From Oceanirhabdus sp942490885 (lineage in GTDB: Bacteria > Bacillota > Clostridia > Clostridiales > Clostridiaceae): 64,000 nt of DNA. The notes below the pieces were generated by a model. That model was not told the origin of the DNA. It saw nothing but the letters and a program-made list of their open reading frames with translations, and did no database searches. The position numbers and the translations under genes were made by a program. Shown here one piece after another: positions 60,768 to 64,000 of the stretch (position 1 is the first letter of the stretch; every line of letters begins with the position of its first letter). The DNA is taken from contig CALNYT010000002.1 in NCBI GenBank assembly GCA_942490885.1, forward strand, positions 3,968,001 through 4,032,000, in the 5' to 3' direction.

Positions 60768-60815
60768 AATGGAGAAGGGTATGAAATATAATACCTTCTC
60801 TCCATACTTTTTATC
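60768..60815 (+). terminator. Terminator of the 39-residue gene
   Basis: GGAGAAGGGTAT pairs with ATACCTTCTCTCC around an eight-base loop with one bulge, followed by a T-rich ATACTTTTTATC. Confidence 0.75.
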
Positions 60816-60933
60816 ACAGAGGTAAGATAAGTTGATATATTAACTAATCCCAATTGTGAGAAAGTCTAAATCTTTTTACCTATATCAAAGTAATACTAAA
60901 TAAAAATAAAATAAATGCATACAATTAATTTAA

Positions 60934-60970
60934 AATAGTACCAGCAAAAACTGCTGGTACTATTTTTGTT
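60934..60970. terminator. Orphan terminator hairpin
   Basis: AATAGTACCAGCA (60934-60946) and TGCTGGTACTATT (60952-60964) are a perfect 13-bp stem with a five-base loop, followed by TTTG. No gene ends directly before it. Confidence 0.6.
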
Positions 60971-61914
60971 AATTAAACTTTATCAACTCACCTAAACCCT
61001 TTAATACCATGTATACATGATTTTTTTTGCTCCAATACTTATAACATTCATTTAATAGATTGTTACAGAATTAAAACAAGATAAGTTACTTGGAACAATT
61101 AATTTAAATTAATATCCGTATTTTGTTTATATTCTTTTAATAATTCAAAGTAGTTTAACTCTGTAAAACCAGTAATACCAATGCATAGATACATTCAAAT
61201 TATTTCTTTATGGATTTTTCAATAAGAATAAAACAAATTTAGAATTAATTTAAATAATTACTTAATAACATAGAAGAGTACAAAATGTTCAAGGAATCCA
61301 TCCTTATTCACGAATTATTTTTACTCCCCCCCTATGGTAAAAAATCATGTTTTTTTCCAAACAGTACTAGACAAACGGTCAAATTTGATTTTCTTTTTTA
61401 AGATAAAAATAGTGGGGGTACCAAAAGGTACTTTAGTATAAATGTAATCTGAGAGCAAAGATTTAAAATAAATATGATGCCATAATTCAATGTTTGCAAA
61501 AACATGATCTTCTTCATGACTTTAATATTTAGGGTAGTCGAAAAGTCTACCTCCTTAAACTGTTTAAAATAAATTCAAATTAATTGTATCAATTACCCCA
61601 GTAGATGCTACAGTATATACTATAGGTATACTTGATAGGTATACCTTATGATTATGCATTATGGTTATACATTATAGGTATAAAAACCGTAACTCACTAC
61701 GCTTCTGCTCTCAAACTTGTAAACTTGATATGTATATTTGTTTTACAGATAGTGTTATTTATTTGATTTTTGTTTAATACAATTTAATATAAGTATAATT
61801 TGCGCAAATATTACACAAGTTTAAAACAAATTTGAATAAGAAAAGAATCACGACGGCAATCATGATCCTTTTCAAAATTTTTTTCTTTTAATTTTTAATT
61901 AATTATCTATTTAT
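60971..61914. other. Long non-coding AT-rich interval
   Basis: About 940 bp without a supported gene. It contains one member of a 25-nt repeat pair (61284-61308), a CCCCCC run at about 61326 and a cluster of TATAGGTATA-like repeats between about 61610 and 61685. Confidence 0.5.
61284..61308. repeat. 25-nt repeat flanking the small gene, left copy
   Basis: AATGTTCAAGGAATCCATCC plus CTTATT-like end; matches 62399-62423 at 22 of 25 positions. Each copy contains a short AAGG...CCTT hairpin. Confidence 0.6.
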
Positions 61915-62142
61915 CTATTTAGTGGTGTCTTTCTGAGAGACGTCACTTTTTTCTTTATCTGCATAATTGATCTCCTGGTGAGCATTAACTTCTTGTTCTT
62001 TAACAAATACATGTTGTTTCATCTGAATTGGTGTAGTATTGACTGTTTGCCTATTAATCCAATTAATTATACTTGTAATTAACTGGATTATAGCCGCTGT
62101 TAGTGCAATACAGAGAGTTATATTGTGAACTATATTGCTCAA
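61915..62142 (-). CDS. 75-residue membrane-anchored protein
   Basis: Starts at a TTG (62142) with AAAGGAGG eight bases upstream. One membrane helix (ITLCIALTAAIIQLITSIIN, about 8-27) is followed by a polar tail with many Lys, Glu and Gln (FVKEQEVNAHQEINYADKEK). A TATAAT box lies near 62240. The size and layout are those of a holin-like or small stress protein; no family recognised. It is bracketed by a pair of 25-nt repeats about 1.1 kb apart. Confidence 0.6.
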   Translation of the reverse strand: MSNIVHNITLCIALTAAIIQLITSIINWINRQTVNTTPIQMKQHVFVKEQEVNAHQEINYADKEKSDVSQKDTTK

Positions 62143-62628
62143 AACTCTTTCCTCCTTTCGACTAGCAAGTCAATATACTATCGGACTATTTTTTCATATA
62201 AACTATAAATCCCCCCTTCAAAACTTAATCAAATTGCTCTTATTATAGTTATATGGTTCAAAAAAATAATCTTCACACTTTTTTCAAATATTAAATAAAC
62301 TTTTCAATACCCCTACCACTCCATATAACTCATTAAACTCTCTTAGAATAAAAAATAGAGTCATTTACAACGTATAACAATAACTACTGAATGTACAGAA
62401 TGTACAAGGAATCCAACCTTGTTAGATATGGTATTCTTCTTTAAGTTGAAAACCTCAATATATTCAACAGTATTATTTAAAACCTTTGGCTGTAACATAT
62501 CTTAGCATACTTTTCTACTTAACAAACATCACTTCTTACCACATCACTATGTATTTAAAATACATTAAGAAAAAGAGAATAGACTTATATCTCCATCCCC
62601 TATCTTTATTATGTATTATATTAGTATC
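62143..62628. other. Intergenic interval
   Basis: Promoter DNA of the 75-residue gene, the right copy of the 25-nt repeat and AT-rich sequence; no gene supported. Confidence 0.5.
62399..62423. repeat. 25-nt repeat flanking the small gene, right copy
   Basis: AATGTACAAGGAATCCAACC followed by TTGTT; partner of 61284-61308 in the same orientation. Confidence 0.6.
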
Positions 62629-63393
62629 TTACCATGCATCTGTATTTTGACCTTCCGCTCCATGACTATAATCTAGAACTTCTGTTTTATACTTTCCTGT
62701 AGATTCACCTATTGATTTCTTTTTAAGCTCCTTAAGCTCACTTATACTATTACAACCTAGATCACTACATTCTAACTCAATCAAATCTACACACGGATAT
62801 TCAGCAAATCTCTTCTTTTTTACCTTTTCAATAAAAGAGTAGTATTCTTCTTTTGCTATAATGTCATATTCTCCGATATGTTCTAAAACATAATTCCAAA
62901 CTAATTCAGCATCTACAATACCATCTTTGTTCTTAACATTACAACCAAATTCGCTTTCTATACCTAAGTACCCATAATCCATTTCTACTTCTTTATCATA
63001 ACTTTCTGAGTAGAATGTATAGTCATATATATCCCAATCTTGAAATCGAAATATTTCTACAGCTACAATTAGTGCTTCGCCTTCATCTTCTCTACTATGA
63101 TGATAATGTATATTTATACTAATCAGCTTATCATCAACTAGAACTATTTTTGTTAAACCATCATAACTACAACCTGTCCTTACCCACGGATTGCTCTTAA
63201 TAAAAGTTAAAAAGGCTTCTTTATCAATGAAATATTTTTTACCATCGCTAAGCATTTCAATAAATTCAGTACATTTTTTCTTATATTCATTGTTTTTTGT
63301 TGTGCTCTTTATTTCATGAAGAAATTTTAAAAGGTCTTCTTCAGTTACTTTTTGTATTTCTATATCCTCTTTATCTTTACTACTTATTAATTG
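62629..63393 (-). pseudogene. Gene lacking its 5' end, unknown family
   Basis: The reading frame is open from a TAA at 63394-63396 to the stop at 62629, about 254 residues, but has no ATG, GTG or TTG until 63255. The upstream residues (EEDLLKFLHEIKSTTKNNEY) look genuinely coding and continue smoothly into DGKKYFIDKEAFLTFIKSNP, so the start was lost rather than lying at 63255. The later part is acidic with many aromatic residues (FRFQDWDIYDYTFYSESYDK), reminiscent of immunity-type proteins of toxin systems, but no family is identified. A transposon-like remnant begins just beyond the break. Confidence 0.6.
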
Positions 63394-63454
63394 TTAAAAA
63401 GCAATTTATGTAGGCAAAAAAATTACTCAAATAATCAAAATAAAATAACCAAAT

Positions 63455-63492
63455 CAAAAAGAGCCAGATACGATAATCTGACTTTTTTTGAT
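63455..63492. terminator. Terminator-like hairpin
   Basis: AATCAAAAAGAGCCAGAT and its near complement ending in CTTTTTTTGATT enclose a five-base loop. It lies in the gap between the start-less gene and the DUF6431-type frame and could serve either direction. Confidence 0.55.
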
Positions 63493-63587
63493 TCAAATTG
63501 TTTTAATTACTACCAAATGGTAATAATTAACTATAGAACTATAGTCACGAGCTACGCTCACTACAATTCGAAAGGAAATATTTTGTT

Positions 63588-63929
63588 TTGATTGATATTA
63601 GTAAATATTGCCATAATCCAAGAAAATATTCAAAACTAGGTAAAAATAATTCCTTTAAAAGACTTTATCACTGTGAGTGTTGTGGTTATAGGGGTTCTTT
63701 GCATCGTCATGGCTTTTACTATAGAAATATTATATTATTTAATTTTTATTCCAGAATCCCAATATTAAGATACAAATGTCCTAATAAAAATTGCAATAAA
63801 ACCTACTCTCTTCTACCTGACTTTGTTATTCCCTATCATCAATATACAATCACCTCGCAAGTAATTATAACATGTATTAGACCTATGAATAGACTTTCCA
63901 TAGGCTGTTATAGTATTCTAGTAAAATGA
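63588..63929 (+). pseudogene. DUF6431-type transposon-associated protein, probably truncated
   Basis: A 113-residue frame from a TTG with AAAGGAAA upstream. It holds a zinc-ribbon-like block (YHCECCGYRGSLHRHGFYYR, then RYKCPNKNCNKTYSLLPDFV) and the segment IPYHQYTI, characteristic of DUF6431 proteins that accompany clostridial insertion elements. The family is usually longer; the frame ends abruptly after IGCYSILVK. It is therefore a remnant. Confidence 0.65.
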
Positions 63930-64000
63930 TCTCAAACTATAATATTAATTTTTTCACCATTGTCCTTGACTTTATCCTTCATGTTGTCTGTATAATGCTT

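Noticed and set aside
61610..61685. Possible CRISPR array from TATAGGTATA-like repeats
   Set aside because: Repeat units are only about 10 bases, irregularly spaced and without spacers of constant length; no cas gene is nearby.
63391..63591. Rightward 66-codon frame before the DUF6431-type frame
   Set aside because: It runs through a terminator hairpin, lacks a ribosome site and has no family resemblance.

Overview
The window is low-G+C, AT-rich DNA with strong AGGAGG ribosome binding sites, short spacers and many T-tailed hairpins. The gene families (DegV, PfoR-like EIIC, SLAP-domain protein, SbsA/Big-type surface proteins, DUF5050 propellers) point to a Gram-positive Clostridium-like Firmicute with a glycosylated S-layer-type envelope. 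Genus-level placement is an inference from gene content; no rRNA is present.

Left part (1-11 kb): a leftward dTDP-rhamnose operon (rfbA, rfbD, rfbC, rfbB) feeds an ABC-2 polysaccharide export permease that runs off the edge. Next to it are an O-antigen-ligase-like membrane protein and a 1573-residue secreted Ig-like/beta-propeller protein. From 11 to 26 kb lies a surface-protein region. It holds a SLAP-domain protein, then an XRE regulator, a tyrosine recombinase and a third DNA-binding-like protein behind two nested inverted-repeat elements. After these come a large 5'-truncated S-layer-like ORF, another secreted Ig-like protein, a small lipoprotein, and two leftward surface genes with an elaborate upstream region: a strong sigma-A promoter, a palindrome and three promoter-like repeats of ECF type.

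Middle (26-46 kb): mostly housekeeping and envelope genes. These are pfoR-like, degV, Y-family polymerase, a UbiA/SGNH/MBOAT envelope-modification set behind glyA, a GNAT, a GGDEF-EAL protein, two tandem-duplicated sensor histidine kinases and a YdbS/YdbT PH-domain pair. Decayed genes (a UGA-interrupted gene, an IS1182-type fragment, a truncated ABC-F) sit among them.

46-58 kb holds the most interesting system. A Ro60/Rsr (TROVE-VWA) gene, rtcB and two WYL regulators lie downstream of a Y RNA gene whose tRNA-like module is circularly permuted. The ro mRNA leader carries a second hairpin with the same flanking boxes as the Y RNA but without the tRNA-like module, next to the Shine-Dalgarno sequence. 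A 26-bp promoter element, almost identical in three places, precedes the Y RNA/ro unit, a metallopeptidase-VWA gene and a MoxR-type AAA ATPase gene, so these look like one regulon. A 48-bp repeat of the ATPase 3' end shows that the ATPase and metallopeptidase genes were once adjacent.

Right end (58-64 kb): an IS3-family element with a mutated catalytic residue that splits a small gene, then sparse DNA with two small-protein genes, a gene lacking its start and a DUF6431-type transposon remnant.
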